This document shows positions 1-13,349 of a DNA stretch of 64,000 nt, piece by piece (position 1 is the stretch's first letter; every line of letters starts with the position of its first letter). A program made the position numbers and the translations under genes. The notes under the pieces were generated by a model. That model ran no database searches. It saw only the letters and a list, made by a program, of their open reading frames with translations, and was not told the origin of the DNA. This DNA is from Hermatobates lingyangjiaoensis. Taxonomy: Eukaryota; Arthropoda; Insecta; Hemiptera; Hermatobatidae. The stretch is from positions 62,001 through 126,000 of the forward strand of contig JAPFBL010000367.1 of the NCBI GenBank assembly GCA_026182355.1. Direction: 5' to 3'.

Positions 1-54
1 TCATCAGTTTCTTCTATATTTATAAAGTAAAATATAGTTATCATGATGTGAAGA

Positions 55-162
55 TGTATTTTGAGTTTTTGATGGATTTACACTTTTTGATATCCTCAAA
101 ATCCATTTTTGGGATTTTTCGATGATGTCTAGTATGTATCCAAAATATTTTAGGTCGTACTG
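55..162 (+). repeat. Unnamed interspersed repeat X, fragment interrupted by SINE
   Basis: GTTTTTGATGG, CCTCAAAATCCATTTTTGGGAT and TTTTTCGATGATGTC match the family; the SINE at 163 inserted within it. Confidence 0.5.
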
Positions 163-494
163 TGGGGGCCAGGTTAGCTCAGTGGTTAACGTACTCGCCT
201 CTGAACTAGTGGGTTCGGGGTTCGATACCCATCTGGCCCTCGATTTATTCAATTGGGAGATGAATAAATTTGAGGACTTCGTCCCCCGGAGAAGACGTAA
301 AACCGTTATTCCCAATCCTATACGATATCAGGTACTCGTTAAAGAACCCTACTCTAAATACACTTGAGTTAGGCAAAATGTAACTCGCAATGTACAATCA
401 ATCTTCATTGCATGATATCGCAAAAGACCCAATGTACGGCCTATGTTGTTCCCTTGGACAGTCACTGCAACCTACAGTGTTGCCTACTACTACT
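163..494 (+). mobile_element. tRNA-derived SINE, full length
   Basis: Begins with a tRNA-like head holding an A box (TAGCTCAGTGG) and a B box (GGTTCGATACC), then a shared body and a tail ending in CTA repeats. Flanked by an 11-bp target duplication AGGTCGTACTG at 152-162 and 495-505. RNA polymerase III transcription is expected from the boxes. Confidence 0.92.
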
Positions 495-505
495 AGGTCG
501 TACTG

Positions 506-1012
506 CTTATCAGATTTAGAATAATTTATCAAAAGTAGAATAATAATTAAGTAAAGTAATTCATGCTTTAAGATAATTATGTTTACAAAATTACGTAACT
601 ATTTTGTAAAATGTCAAATGTATCATTTAATGATTTGGTTAATCATATGTTTCAGTGAGTGTTACTAATCTTACTTATAGGTATTGTTACTTATCTGATC
701 ATATGATTGGTAATTGAAATAACCAAATTATAACCTGCCGTTAGCTGTTCTTTTTTTATTATTCAATCTCATATATTCGAAGCAACATCCATGAGCGTTC
801 AGCAATGTTGTTGAATAAACAAGTTAAGTAGAGTTTCATCATAGTTTTCAAAATGTATCCAAAATACATATGATAAAATTGACTTTTATAAATCAGTTAA
901 TTAAATGTGTTGCTCATATTTTTGGCATTTGGTTTACTTGAAGTAAAGTTTGAGTGTAAACTACTAAGAGGTAGTATAGCAATAATGATTACTATAATTC
1001 ATTTTATTTTAG
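506..1012 (+). other. POLD1 intron, partial
   Basis: AT-rich intron sequence after the SINE; nothing else recognised. Confidence 0.6.
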
Positions 1013-1150
1013 GTCATTTATGGTGATACGGACTCTGTTATGGTGAAATTTGGTGTTAAAACTTTAGAAGAGGCTATGCGACTTGGGAAGGAAGCAGCTG
1101 AATATGTATCTGCCAAATTTATCAAACCTATCAAACTGGAATTCGAAAAG
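1013..1150 (+). CDS. POLD1: POLD1 exon: palm motif C
   Basis: 46 codons, phase 0 at both ends, acceptor TTTTAG and donor AAG|GTTTTT. It begins [14 protein letters not shown]; the DTD carries the metal-binding aspartates of B-family polymerases. Confidence 0.96.
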
Positions 1151-4100
1151 GTTTTTGATTGCCTTGCTTTTCAATAATAAATCATTTTACATTTTCTAAT
1201 ACTGGTGTTTTTTTCTCAGGTTTATTTTCCCTATCTTTTGATTAACAAGAAACGTTATGCAGGTTTATACTTCACCAAAACTGATACTTATGATAAAATG
1301 GACTGTAAGGGGTTGGAAACTGTACGCAGAGATAATTGCCCGCTGGTTGCTAATATGCTTAATACCTGCCTTCAAAAGCTACTTATTGACAGGTTTTAAT
1401 TTCACTAAACACCTTGGGAATTAGTTATAATTGTGACAGTTAGGATAGAATTCATAAAGAACTAGCTTACATACAGGTGGCATCGTCCATGTTGACTGCC
1501 TCATGCACGTCCGCAGTCTTCTGCTCTTTTCAAAGTTGATAGCTTTCATTCCTGGTTTAAGACATTTCTTTGAGTCGTTAAAGATGTCTCCAGCTGCTTA
1601 TGTAATTTGAGGACTGCCTCACACAGGTCCCCAGTCAACTTATCTTCGAACTGTCTATTTTTCATGATTGGACTTAAGCCCTATTCTGGTGCCTTCTGGT
1701 GATTTGAAGCTTCCATTTCACATCTTACCAGAATTCTTACTTCCCTCTCTTGCTCTGTTTTAGAGTCAAACTTATTTTTCATTCCAGCCACTCGTGTTTG
1801 GATCCATTCGTTTCTTCGATGCATAAGGGGTTACAGGCAGGAACTTGAGATGGACTATTCAACTTAACCTGTTCCATCAAGTTATTTCTAATATACGTGT
1901 TTTACAATAATGAGATACTCATTCCCAATTTAAACATGTTTATACAGTTACGATGACTTTGTCATGTGCGAAGAATAATGTGCCAAAACTAGTTAGTTAC
2001 ACCAACTAACATCTCCGAATTGTTAATCACTCTTAATACATGACATGCTTCTAATGGTTTTCATGTGACAAACATTATTGCGAAAATCATTCCTTTTTCC
2101 GATAGGCACTTTTGATTTAGGTCATGATATCAATAAATATTAAGTATGTACATTTTATTCTTTTAATGATACAATTTATTGATTAATTTTTCCCTTAACA
2201 TAACTGTATTAAATGTAGATGCCTTTAAATTAATAAAAGAAATTACTATATCGTCTTTAGAGTTTATGGCGAATTCCCTTGAGTTGTATGTTTAATATCT
2301 ATTAAAATCCGAATTTTTTTATGTACAATTAGTTGGATGTTAAATTCATAATGGCCAGTTTTATTTTATTGATGTTATTTTTTTATTTAAGCGGTATGGA
2401 CCAAAATGCTAAATTCACATCCAGTATAGTTCAATACTGGATGGTGTTTAGCAGACTAAAGTATATACAGTTATAATATTTATATAATATTTGAGGTAGT
2501 AAAGTCTCAATTTGTGGAAATGGTTGGACCTCTGGGACACTAATTTATTAAGAATTGTAAAAGTCTAATTTACAAAGTTATTTGGTGTAACCTCCTCCTA
2601 TGATTATTCTATCTGACCCTCAACACTCTTATTTCCTCTGTAAAATATGTTTTAACAGATAGCTTTTTATGTACGTTTCCAGTATTAATATTACATGAAA
2701 TGATTGATAACAGCATAACAGTCAGTAGATTTATCCTTGACTGATCTAGTTACCTCTTTTTTTCTTCTAAAGACAAAGGTAACCACCTTTACAGAGTGAA
2801 CAAAAGTTCTTATGTAACATTTTCCCATCCAACACCGGTGTAGTATGGGAAATGAATATATGAAGTCTAACCAAAATTGTTATTTAAGTTACCGAAAACA
2901 TTAAGTTAACAAGAAATTTTAACTTCTCTTGCATACTCTTAGGTTTGACTTTGCTATGCCTTATCCTTCTTATTATAAGAAGAAGGTATATTAGATAATT
3001 AATATACTCCCCACATTAAATAACTTCATCAATACATGTGGAGCGACTTGTTTTTGATTTCTTTTGTATATACAGAAGTCAAAAAATTACCTTTAAATTA
3101 AAAACTAGCTTTTTTACTTCTTTATTTATCACATTCTATGTTCATCCCTCTGTTGTTATTTATTATTGTTTTCTGATTCCCAATCTTTTACTTGGTTATT
3201 GTCTAAGTTATTGTTTGTGACTGGGAGAGCATGCGACAACATGGTTGGTTTTCAACCGTCCCTGAACCAATGTGCTTGATTTCATTTGTGTGTGTTCTTT
3301 TCAAAATTCTAGTTTATTCAGTTCGAAGAATCGTTTCATCTAATTGTTTATGTATATGTCATTATTTATGGATGATATCCTCCTGTATTGCATGTAAAAA
3401 AAGGCCTTGACAAATTTTGTTTCTACTTTAATCTACCGGAGCAATTTTCTAGCTAATATTAATACAGCACAAATAAATCGCATAGGTAGTGTTTTTTAAA
3501 TGGGTTTAATGTGTTTTGCAGAGACCCTGATGGTGCCGTAAATTACGCTAAAAAGGAAATAAGCGATTTACTTTGTAACAGGATAGATATCTCTCAGTTA
3601 GTGATAACCAAAGAATTAGCGAAAACTGACTATGCAGGAAAACAAGCTCACGTAGAATTGGCGAGCAAAATGCGGAAGCGTGACCCTGGCACTGCTCCAA
3701 AGTTGGGAGACCGAGTGCCATTCGTCATCACGGCCGCCTCCAAGTCCACTCCCGCATACCAAAAGGCCGAGGTATCTCAACTTTATATTTGTTTTGTTTT
3801 CAACCAATTTCATGAAACAGAAACAAATTCTCTTGAATACTCGAAGGCGGCCATATATTCAATCCATTTGTTTCAAACCTTAGCCTGGTTGAATAGCTGG
3901 CGGCACTCCTTCCTCAATACCCTAATTTCAGACGTCTACCACGGAGGTCTGAGCTTCCCTCTGACTCTGCGCACAGGGCAGGAAGCTTTGGATACTTGGT
4001 TTACGGCTCTTGTCAACCTCTCCAAAACAGCGTCCAACAACTGCTCTACGTCCTTAGGCTCGAGGACGGATTCCACTAAGACTCTAAGGTTCCTTGATAG

Positions 4101-7100
4101 ACATCCCAGTCTGTATCCTTCTTGTTCCAGTCCATAGGTAGTCTGGTTTACTGATGGTCAGAGAAGGATTGATCATCGAATTTTTTCCAATCCTTCATCA
4201 GTGTTATATCATCAAAACTGGGGTAGTGGCCAGGATTACAAATCTTAATATTATTACATTTAATATATTCAAAAAGTGGCTCACCTCTTACGTTGATGTT
4301 GTTGCTTCTTAGCATGTGACTGAGGATCTCCTATCAAGCGCGGCCTCTTCCCTACATTACCGCCTCAGGTTCTCCTCTCTGTCCTCGAGCTCCTTCTGGG
4401 CCCAGCTCAGAGACTACCTGTTCTTCTCAGTGAGCTCCTCATCAGGTAGCCCACTAAGCTTTTGAAGCACTCGCAAAGCACCCCTTCATCCCTTCAGGGA
4501 GGATAACCTATGCTTCTTGGATTTTATGGCTCGAATACCTAGGGATACCGTTTACTAAGTCTTTTGCCTTACAGAATCAAGAACGTTCCTCTCTTGGATG
4601 GACGCATCCTTCCCCTTCTGTGCATCAGCTTCTATGGGCTTGTTACCAACACCCTTTTTACAAATATTTGTTGTTTAGTACCAATTACCATAAAAGTCCC
4701 ACGATTACCTGAAGGAGTAGGTAGATGTCCGCCTGGTGAGTACTCCAAATGGCCAGGTAAGGCTATTCGAGAGTTCACCAGTTATCCCAGTGGCTTCGTT
4801 CTGACACTTAACAGCCAATGCAATAGTCGTTTAACCCACCAGGATCACAGGTTGATTCAACTTTACTCCCTCCACATGATTAAGTGAACTACAAAAGCTT
4901 ATAACAGAGAAAGGGGAAGTAGAGAGGAGGCTATAATAGGGATGGGAAAAGAATATTAAAGAAAGAAAACATTGGGAGATTTGAGAATGAAACGGAATGA
5001 AGAAAGAAAAGAAAAGGAAACAGGCCGCTTTACTCTCGTCTGTCAGACTAAGGCAGTACAAACCACCTCACTCTGTCCAGGGGTCACCACGAGGAGGTGA
5101 GAGTAGCGTGGAGTCAGAGAGGCTTTAAGAGACGCATCATGACTCCTAGACCCCCATGTCGTACTGAGAATGTCAATTGATTTCAAGAAATTGAACCTGC
5201 ATAAATAATTTCAGTTATAACTAGAATGCTCATTTTAATTTTATTAGAATTATCAATTCATTATAAAGAGAGATACTAAATAATTATTGCTATAGTTAGA
5301 GTGTAGTGGGTGGAAAGACGATCTCATGTGAAAGTTATAACGCTGTAGACATAAAATTATTTTTTTATGTTAAAAAACGAAGAAGGTAGCATACAGAGTA
5401 AAGTAAAAGCAACTTTTGTAAAGTATGTTTTTTTACTCAGTGTGTAACTCTTCTTCGTTGTTGAACTCTTATTGTGTACAGTTTGGATCGTTTTCCGTTT
5501 TTATAGGGTATTTTTGGACATAGCAATTAGTGATTTTCCTTGTAATGCGTATGAATGTAGACCCTTATATCAGATATAACAGGTAATAACCTGTAAATAA
5601 AAACAATGTTGGCAATTCAGTGGAGGCAACATTAAATTGAAGTTGTGAGACAAGACAAGCCTTAGATAGAGGTAACTCAAAGGAGAGTAATAAAAATAAT
5701 TGCGCGCCGTGATTTATATGGTCCGGCGGTGGGAAATCCATTTGTTTAAAAATAATAATTTACATGTCAAGGTGTTATTCTGTTCTTAGAAATTATAAAA
5801 TTAACTTATTTGGCTAGGATAGAATAGTTTGTATTTTAAAAAATATAAATTTTTTGCACATGAAATTCTACGAAATACAAGATTCTTAGATTCATCCTAA
5901 GTCAATTTTTAAATTTAAAATAATAAATCTTGCAATATGACAATCAAATCTTATAAATGACCACAACTACATTGTCATAAGTTTCTTCTTTCACTACGCT
6001 ATGGTATTCTACGTTGTATGCTAATATACAAGGAGAACAATTTATGACTGCCTGGATCTTCGACGCAGAGTCGCAAACTGCATGTCAGAGACATGGATTG
6101 AGAAGTGGATGCATTTCATCACTTTGATTAGAAATTAGAAAGGATTTTATAACATTTTAATCAAAATATCTTACGAACAGATGAGTTCAGACACAAAACT
6201 GAGAGCATTTGATTATTATAAATGAAAACATTTCTAGAAAACACTGGCCAAACATCGAGAAAGTGCTGTAAAATATATATGGTTTAGAAAAGATAACTTC
6301 ATACCTATAAACTTAATTTATAGATAATATAATTAATGCAAAAATTAATAACTAAACCAAATTTCTATGTAAAACTGTTATACGATTGAAAAGCAATTAT
6401 ACGGACTTAAAATTTAACATAGGGAAAGTAATAAGAGAATTAGATATGGAAAATAGTCTTATAAATCAATTATATAACAAATTAATAGTAAAAATTAAGG
6501 AAATTTAAGCTTAACTAACTAAGATGTTATATAAGGAATAATATAAGCCATTAAGACCAGTGTTTCATAGATCTTTAAGCATTTGAATGTGTAGAAATAC
6601 ATACATTCTTTTTTAAAAAAGAAATTTCACATTTTAATTTTTCATATTTAAAAGTTTCATCGCTACATGCAATGAACAGCTAAGATGTTTCAATATTGTT
6701 TATTTTTTCTAATCTGTTTAAAAATATGTGTATCTGTTGTAAAACTGATTTGTTTGTTGATAAGTTAATTAATAATTATTAATAATAAATGTCTTCACAT
6801 TTTTTTGTTGTTATAACTTTATCTGTTTTAGGATCCTATATACGTATTGGAGAACAACATTCCCATTGACTTTAAATATTATTTAGAGAATCAGTTATCC
6901 AAACCTCTATTGAGAATATTCTCTCCCATCCTGGGTGAAAAAGCTGAATCAGTTCTTCTACGTAAGCAACTTTTTATAAATCCCTATTTCAAATTTTGAA
7001 TGAATACATAATCCTTTATTTACTAAGTATGGAGCCTGCAATGCACAGCAGGAACCTCAATTGACTGCTGTCTACGCCTCCAGTTGTCCTATATTTCCAG

Positions 7101-10100
7101 TAAACGAACTCCCATTCTTCATTTCAAAATTGGGCATCCTGTCTTTTTTTGAATGTTATCTTAATAGTTATCAAAATTCAGTAATAATGACTTTTTATAT
7201 TCATGTTTTATTATTTTATATAGATTTTTAAATTATATACTATTATTTCAATAATAAATATTATTATTTTTAAATATGTTATTATTATTATTATATTACA
7301 ATATATTATTATTTCAATCAAGTGATCTTAGGATTACTAGGTTTTTGAAATTTAAAGATTATTCGTGTGTGTCATTTTCCTCCATAGATTAAAAAGGCAA
7401 CAAAAAACTACTGCCAAGAGTTTTATAGAAAGAACTTCTGTCATTTAATTTAAGAACATTTGTTAGTTATTTAGGTAGTTTTATTGACCTCTCCTCAAAT
7501 AGTAATTACAACTGATCTCACTTAACGACGAGGATATGCTCAAATACCCTTGGATAAATGATTCGTGATTAAACAGAGACCTTTTCTAAATTCAAAATGA
7601 ATGAATGTTTTGTCCAATGTTTAGTTATTTCATAAGTGCGCCCATAAGTAAAAACAAGTGAAGAAACATTATTTTGGAAATTTTCAAGGACAAAATGGGG
7701 TTAGTTCAAACTGAATTTAGAGTAAAGAAATATTTTTTTCGGCAGGTAATAGTTCATTAAAGATAATGAGTTCGTTTCAAAAGACCTTAAGTTATAAAAT
7801 ATTAAAAAGGAACAGTAAAAACCATAAGAGATTAATCAATGCCATTGAATACTATAATAACAAGGATAACAAATAAAATCTTTAATGTCCATATCACGGT
7901 GTACCCAGTTATATTAAAATAACAGATCAAGTTCGAAGGCTTTAATTTCATTTTGTTTTACTTTTTAGAATGTACTGATGGTGATGCTAAACTGGTGGAA
8001 ACACCTGGTTGAGTAGTCCACTATCAAGCTACACTCATTGAAATATTCCGGTCATTAGCGAACAAAATATGACCGCATAACTGAAATAGGAGGCTATTTG
8101 CTGAATACCCGTCATTAAATGATTTCGTTGTTTCATGGAGTCCGTGTAAACTGACAACTTGGTCTGAGAACAAATGAATGTCAAAATCTCATGAGGATTG
8201 TGGCGTACATATTGGCAGTGCTCACAGTATTCTCTCAGAGTACTTTAGATTCTATAATTTTTCAGTCAAATAGGTTCCTCGTCTCCTTACTAAGCATCAG
8301 AAAAGTCTCGAAGTTGCATCTAAATTGGTTATGGAGAGTCATTTTTAAAAAAATTTGTGACCTGTGACAAAGCATAAGATACTACTATACTCTTTAACCT
8401 CCTGAAGCAAACTTAGAAGGGAAAGATTCAATGACGATGTCCGGATTCGGTGTATGTGCGCATTTGGCTGTTGGGTCATACTTCTTTTTTTCATGAGGAA
8501 ATGAAGAAGCTACTTCCGATGGCGAAATGTATGTCCATTGAAGGAAAATGTGTAGAAATACATATATCCTTCTTTTTTTAAAAAAAGTTTCATATTTAAA
8601 TGATTATATTTAAATATAAAGCGCTTTTATATTTAACAGTACAAAATGCTGGCCAAGTTGTCAGTCGGAAGAAGATTCCTTTTAACTATGGAATCATCCA
8701 AGAAGAGGAGCGCTCAGTCCCTCCTCAAATTAATAATTAAGTAAAATATTTTTATATTCTCAATAGGTAGGTGTAAGCATTTTAAATTACATGTTGAGTG
8801 TGATGAATATATTGCACTGGTATTACGTTTTGTGATATAAAGGAGAGTTCAATTCTTGTCTCTTAATATACTCTAATCGAGCCTTCGACCCTTAAGGGAG
8901 AACCAGTTGGAACTTGGAACAAGAAATTGTACAATATCTTAGGTTTAGTAGAGTATAACTAAATCTCCCAATGATGTTGATAGTAATGAAAAATGAATTC
9001 ATAATTTCTTTAGTTAATCATTGTAAAGGCTACTTTCTTTGCAGTAGGATTACTCCATTTAATAGTAATGGAGTAACCTGACTGAACCATAAGAAACCAT
9101 GCATGTAATATTAATATAGTGTCATTGCAGCAATGAGTTTTATGAACAGTAACGAAGCGTTATAGATGATGTGATTTTGTTACAGGGGGAGAGCACACAA
9201 TGACGAGGTCAATAGTAACGTCCAAAGTAAGTGCTCTGGCAGCCTTCACCAAGAAGCGGGAGACTTGTGTGGGGTGCAAGGTGGTTCTACCGGCGTCCGA
9301 GGAGAACAGTCCGCTCTGTCAACACTGTCGACCAAAGCTGCCCACAGTCCTGTCCGCAGAACTACTCAAGTCAGTTATCCATTTAGTTATAAAAACATAA
9401 ATCTTTCCTTTAAACTACTTTCGGAATTCAGTCATCTTCAAGAGCAACGTCTTTACAGTTATTATCTTATAATTATAAGTAAGTAATATAATTATAAGTA
9501 TAAGTAAGCACTTTTACTTATGCTAGATTCGACACGGAGATAGGTATTAGGGCCGTCAGTTATGTATGGTAGACCGACTAATGGTCAACGGCCTGGACTG
9601 GTATGGGTCCTTTCTGACTAATGTAATGGGCTCTGATTACGACAAGAGATCATTGGTTCATCTCCACGTCGTTTGATGTTCGCTTTGGTAGTAGTTGAGG
9701 TTCCATACTCACAGTTGATTACAGTGTAATGGTGGTTTAATGTTTCTGTGTGAACAATATTTCATCTTCCCTCACAGTTTTGTGAGGAATGTGAATTCAT
9801 TGAGAATTCACTGGAGCATTGTGAATTCTCCATTAGGCTTGAGTATTGTCATTACTCAATATATATATGTATTCATTACTAAAACAGTGGTCCTGGGAAG
9901 TCCTAAAAGAACTGGCTGCATAGTATTAGTATTATGTTTGAACAGGTCCTTCGTAGAGTCAGAGGAGTTAATCTTGACACCTTGTATAAGCCTGTATGTA
10001 TGTTATCCTCCCGGTTGGGAAGTCAGCGTATTTCTTTTCCTTCAGATATTAGGTTGATTTTCTCCCCTTTATGGAGAGTTGCGTTATTATCGCTAGGTGG

Positions 10101-13100
10101 TTTCCATGTTTTCTTCCCTGGAAGTAAGAAATAATTGTCTCTTTCCTGTTAGTTGTTCTGGCAGGCTACTAACCAACTATGTCAATGTAGTTACCAGGGA
10201 GACACTTGTTGGCTGGATTATCAGATAATCAAATACTATTGGTCCCAAGGGAAGTCAGCGGTGTTCGGCTGCATCCCCTTCACCTTGTGGTAAAAATCAT
10301 GACAGATGTGGTTTGTAAACAACGTGCTACTTTGTAAACATTTTTCTGTTGCTATGGGGGAATATCTAATCTTGTTGGAGGTTGTCTGTATGACAACCAC
10401 AGTGCTCTAGATCATCTACCTCTACTAGTTGGTATGGGTCCCTACTTTGTCACTCTTGTAGGTGACCTGTTTCGGGGGAAGTAATGTACAATTGTTTTTG
10501 GTACACTACCAGTACCAGGTTATACCATTTACACTGGTTTGTATTCAACAGACAGGTCCTCCCAGGTTTAGACAATTCATCCGAGGTTTTTTCAATCAGA
10601 ATAATAATCTAATTTCGTAAAAAGTTTTCAATTTTTCCCACAATGATCTTTTGATTTATTTAAATTTAAAATTAAAGTGTTAATGAATTAAAGATTATAC
10701 ACTGAATTTTGTTTTCCAGGTACCGAGAGTTGGAGGACAAGTTTAGTAGACTGTGGACTCAGTGCCAGAGGTGTCAAGGGAGTCTGCACGAGGAGGTCAT
10801 ATGCACAAGGTAACCAACGATGTGCCTTTAATTTCTAATGACTCTTTTGAAATCCTCAACAAATAATGTAAAATGGTTTCACAAAAAATAAATAAAAAAA
10901 ATATACACAATTTTGAAATATTAATGAGAAGCATAAAAATATTTAGAATTTGAAATTATTAGGTAATATTTACTTAAATATTATTATTCCCGAAACATAT
11001 TTAAAATAATTATTAAAGCTTTAATTATTGGAGAACAGAAAAACCGAAAAATGTAAAGAAAAAAAATCTTTTTCACATTTTTAGAAATTTGAATTGGTAT
11101 TCAAATACTACAAAAACAATGTAAAATGTAATCATAATGCAATATTTCAGGATAAAGTATTATTTAAAATATAGTAACATCTCTGGCATTATCAATAGCC
11201 ATTTATTTAAAATATTATGGTCTAGGAAACATTCTTTCTCTAAAGAATTTAATTGTTTTTATCATTTCCTTTATCTAGTTCTTTATAGACATCTAAAAAA
11301 AGGAAATAATTTGGGCATTCATTTTAAACACAGATGTGAAATCTGAAATTAATTAACTGAAATTCGTTTTCTTTTTTTAACGAATATAAATTCATACTTT
11401 ATCAATTGACATTCACTTCCGATTTCAATTGGATTAAAGTAACCTAGTGAAATATTTTAATCCATAGTCAATTAGCTAAACATATATATGATTTAACCTT
11501 TTGTGCGTTTTCTACGTTCATATTTTTTTGTTAAAAAAACGGTGCCCATAATGTCCCTTTCAATTCTGAAAGTTGATTGCAAAGGTATTTGACGGAATAT
11601 ATTAAATAGACTTATTCTATATATATTAAATGGTCATTAAAGATTTTTATAATTCCTCATTTGTGAATTTTAGGCATTTTACTGATGAAAAGTGATAGTA
11701 AAATAAGAGCCCATAAAAATTGATACCATTAAAGGTAGGAGTGCAGTATGTATCTTATATGTATTATTGAAACAAAAGTAGATAGTCTGAGTCAATAAAT
11801 TAAAAAAATAACATGAAAGATATGTGCTGTTATCTTTCTTGAATCTTCAAACTTGTTTATTGGTAGATGAAACTAAAAAAAACTGGGAAGGTGTTGTTCG
11901 TGAAATTACACAAAGAAATTGACTTGTGTGTTACAAAGTGCAACTCTTGCAAGTACAAGAGGAAATGGCAACCCAGTATAAAGGAGTTTGCTGTTAAAAT
12001 GCTGAATGGATTTCACTAAGCAACTTTACTCCTCTGACTTCAGTTCAGAGACTATTTATTTAACTTGACATGTCAGGGAAACTGAACTCAACACACGCCA
12101 TATGGGGATCAAAGCATCCCTAAAGTGGATAACATATATCTTGTCGAGTTTTATGTAACTATACTGTCCCTTTTCAGATGTCTGAAGTTAGTAAAAAAAA
12201 AGAACTTCAATATCAAATCTTCATTTTTCATTATGTTCTACTCATTTATATATTAATTAACCATTGAAAATGAATTCGTGATTCGTTCTATGTTACTATG
12301 TTAGAAAAATAATAAAAGTTTCTACTTTCAAGCATTTTACATGAACGTGTTTCGAATACGTTGTTGTTCTTATTCATGTTCCTCTGAACATGTTGTGATC
12401 TGAAGAACTTTACATGTTTGAAACATGGTCTTTAGATAACAATTTGTTTATGCTGAGACTTTTATTATTTTGTTTGACAGGAATAAAATTATAAAAGTGC
12501 TTTATGAACACAGATATTTCCTGTTCGGCAAAATAAGGCAGTTAGTACCACAGAGGTTAAAAATAAGAATATGTATTAAACTCATTATTCCTCGGTACTC
12601 ATTATTATAATCGTAAATTGTCTCCTCTTTTCTATTGATTTCGTAACAATGTCAGTAGTCCAAGAACAGGATCTTAATAATGGATACGTTCTGAAACTTA
12701 CCGAGGAAGGATGAAGTTTACAAGGAACCATGAGCTATATTCAAATAATATTTCTAAAAACATGCAAGTCTAAAATCAAAGACACATAAAATTCAATGGA
12801 AAAAGTTACAACGCTTTTAGGTAGCTTGTTAATTAACTGAGCTCTTCGTTTAAGTGTTTTGACATAGAGCTTCTTCGATGAGACTCATAGCTGTTAATGA
12901 TTTGTTTCGATTTTTCATTTGATTTCGTTCTACTATCTTTGTTCTAATAATATTTTTATCATAATAATTCTTTTTTATTTAATTTGAATCTAAAAACAAA
13001 CTATATCGGTATATTCAGATTTCAGATTCAACTTTGATCCTATATCTCAATCCCGGTGTAATCCCTATAACTAAAGTTTCCCGTTTGAAAACCCTTCTAG

Positions 13101-13273
13101 TAAATTATATACTGTTAGACAGTTTTTATGTTTAATATGTAAAATTATGTTAAGCAAAGATTTTTTTTTGTTTAAGCCGTGATTGTCCCATTTTCTACAT
13201 GAGAAAGAAAGTTCAGATGGATTTAATTGCTGAAGATAAAGTGATTGATCGATTCGGAACTCCTTCGTGGTGA
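1013..13273 (+). CDS. POLD1: DNA polymerase delta catalytic subunit, C-terminal 353 residues (7 exons; 5' part outside window)
   Basis: Exons 1013-1150, 1220-1392, 3522-3771, 6832-6961, 9186-9369, 10720-10809 and 13177-13273 all have AG/GT borders and matching phases; they sum to 1062 nt, 354 codons with stop. The protein is the catalytic subunit of the replicative lagging-strand polymerase in the nucleus. Visible: the B-family palm motif YGDTDSVM at the window's first exon, the thumb region, then two C-terminal cysteine clusters (CVGC...CQHC, and CQRC...CTSRDC, the latter known in the family to hold a 4Fe-4S cluster needed for subunit binding), ending FYMRKK...RFGTPSW. Order and spacing match animal POLD1 throughout. 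The exonuclease domain and N-terminus must lie upstream of base 1. Introns carry SINE and LINE debris but no exon is damaged. Confidence 0.97.
1220..1392 (+). CDS. POLD1: POLD1 exon: palm/thumb, KKRYAG motif
   Basis: Reads [18 protein letters not shown] and onwards to LQKLLID with two bases left over. The KKRYAG element is diagnostic of delta/zeta-type polymerases. Acceptor CTCAG, donor AG|GTTTTA. The intron before it is only 69 nt, the shortest seen here. Confidence 0.96.
1393..3521 (+). other. POLD1 intron
   Basis: Low-GC sequence; 1480-1860 is somewhat GC-richer with two repeats of a TGAGGACTGCCTCAC-like phrase but no identified element. Confidence 0.6.
3522..3771 (+). CDS. POLD1: POLD1 exon: thumb domain
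   Basis: Joins the previous exon in frame (AG+A = Arg) to give [19 protein letters not shown], then [20 protein letters not shown] and the RKRDPG...LGDRVPFVI segment. Acceptor TTTTGCAG, donor GAG|GTATCT. It ends phase 0. Confidence 0.97.
3785..4205 (-). mobile_element. Non-LTR retrotransposon (LINE) fragment, endonuclease/RT linker
   Basis: The minus strand reads [14 protein letters not shown], then [20 protein letters not shown] and [19 protein letters not shown]. The W..f...l / ldeal..lt.ai / PWW..e pattern is typical of the linker between endonuclease and reverse transcriptase in LINE ORF2. Frameshifts and stops show decay. It begins just after a POLD1 exon. Confidence 0.6.
4300..5160 (-). 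mobile_element. Possible continuation of LINE debris
   Basis: GC-rich block with broken minus-strand frames ([24 protein letters not shown]) and a 3' section; higher GC than the intron around it. Assignment to the same LINE is a guess. Confidence 0.3.
5161..6831 (+). other. POLD1 intron remainder
   Basis: Contains the hairpin-arm copy at 5390-5510; otherwise very AT-rich with nothing recognised. Confidence 0.6.
5390..5510 (+). repeat. Copy of the 46-kb hairpin arm's outer sequence
   Basis: GTGTGTAACTCTTCTTCGTTGTTGAACTCTTATTGTGTACAGTTTGGATCG matches 46282-46335. The hammerhead core is not preserved here. Confidence 0.6.
6832..6961 (+). CDS. POLD1: POLD1 exon: DPIYVLE...LLRIF segment
   Basis: Phase 0 start after TTTTAG; reads [20 protein letters not shown], then [18 protein letters not shown]; ends with one leftover base at donor C|GTAAGC. 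Confidence 0.96.
6962..9185 (+). other. POLD1 intron
   Basis: AT-rich; a TTATTATTA-rich tract at 7190-7320. No element or gene recognised. Confidence 0.6.
9186..9369 (+). CDS. POLD1: POLD1 exon: zinc cluster CysA
   Basis: Completes an Arg codon (C+GG), then [20 protein letters not shown], then the four-cysteine cluster CVGC...CQHC. Acceptor TTACAG, donor AA|GTCAGT. CysA is the PCNA-linked zinc module in this family. Confidence 0.95.
9370..10719 (+). other. POLD1 intron with GC-richer block
   Basis: 9530-10560 is clearly less AT-rich than its flanks and repeats short phrases (GGTATGGGTCC twice, GGGAAGTCAGCG twice). Not assigned to a family. Confidence 0.5.
10720..10809 (+). CDS. POLD1: POLD1 exon: first half of CysB
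   Basis: Reads [18 protein letters not shown] and [11 protein letters not shown]. Acceptor TTTTCCAG, donor AG|GTAACC. It holds the CQRC pair and the third cysteine of the iron-sulfur cluster; the fourth is in the last exon. Confidence 0.96.
10810..13176 (+). other. POLD1 last intron
   Basis: AT-rich; a hammerhead-like phrase CTGAAGAACTTTACATGTTTGAAAC at 12401-12425 is the only feature noticed. Confidence 0.5.
13177..13273 (+). CDS. POLD1: POLD1 terminal exon and stop
   Basis: AG+C gives Ser, then [20 protein letters not shown] and a TGA at 13271-13273. The C-terminal tail RFGTPSW matches the animal pattern. Confidence 0.97.
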
Positions 13274-13349
13274 TGTTGCTTTATATATTTGTTGTAACTA
13301 TAAGTACTGTACATAACTAACTACTTGTTTTTTACCTTATAAACATTTC

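Noticed and set aside
163..240. tRNA gene (A and B boxes)
   Set aside because: The boxes belong to the SINE head: the same sequence recurs with a common body and target duplications, and no cloverleaf with a proper acceptor stem is kept.
122..367. 81-codon ORF
   Set aside because: It runs through the SINE and shares its sequence with other noncoding copies.
3511..4137. 208-codon ORF read as a single gene
   Set aside because: Only 3522-3771 is POLD1; a good donor follows at 3772 and the rest is intron and antisense LINE sequence.
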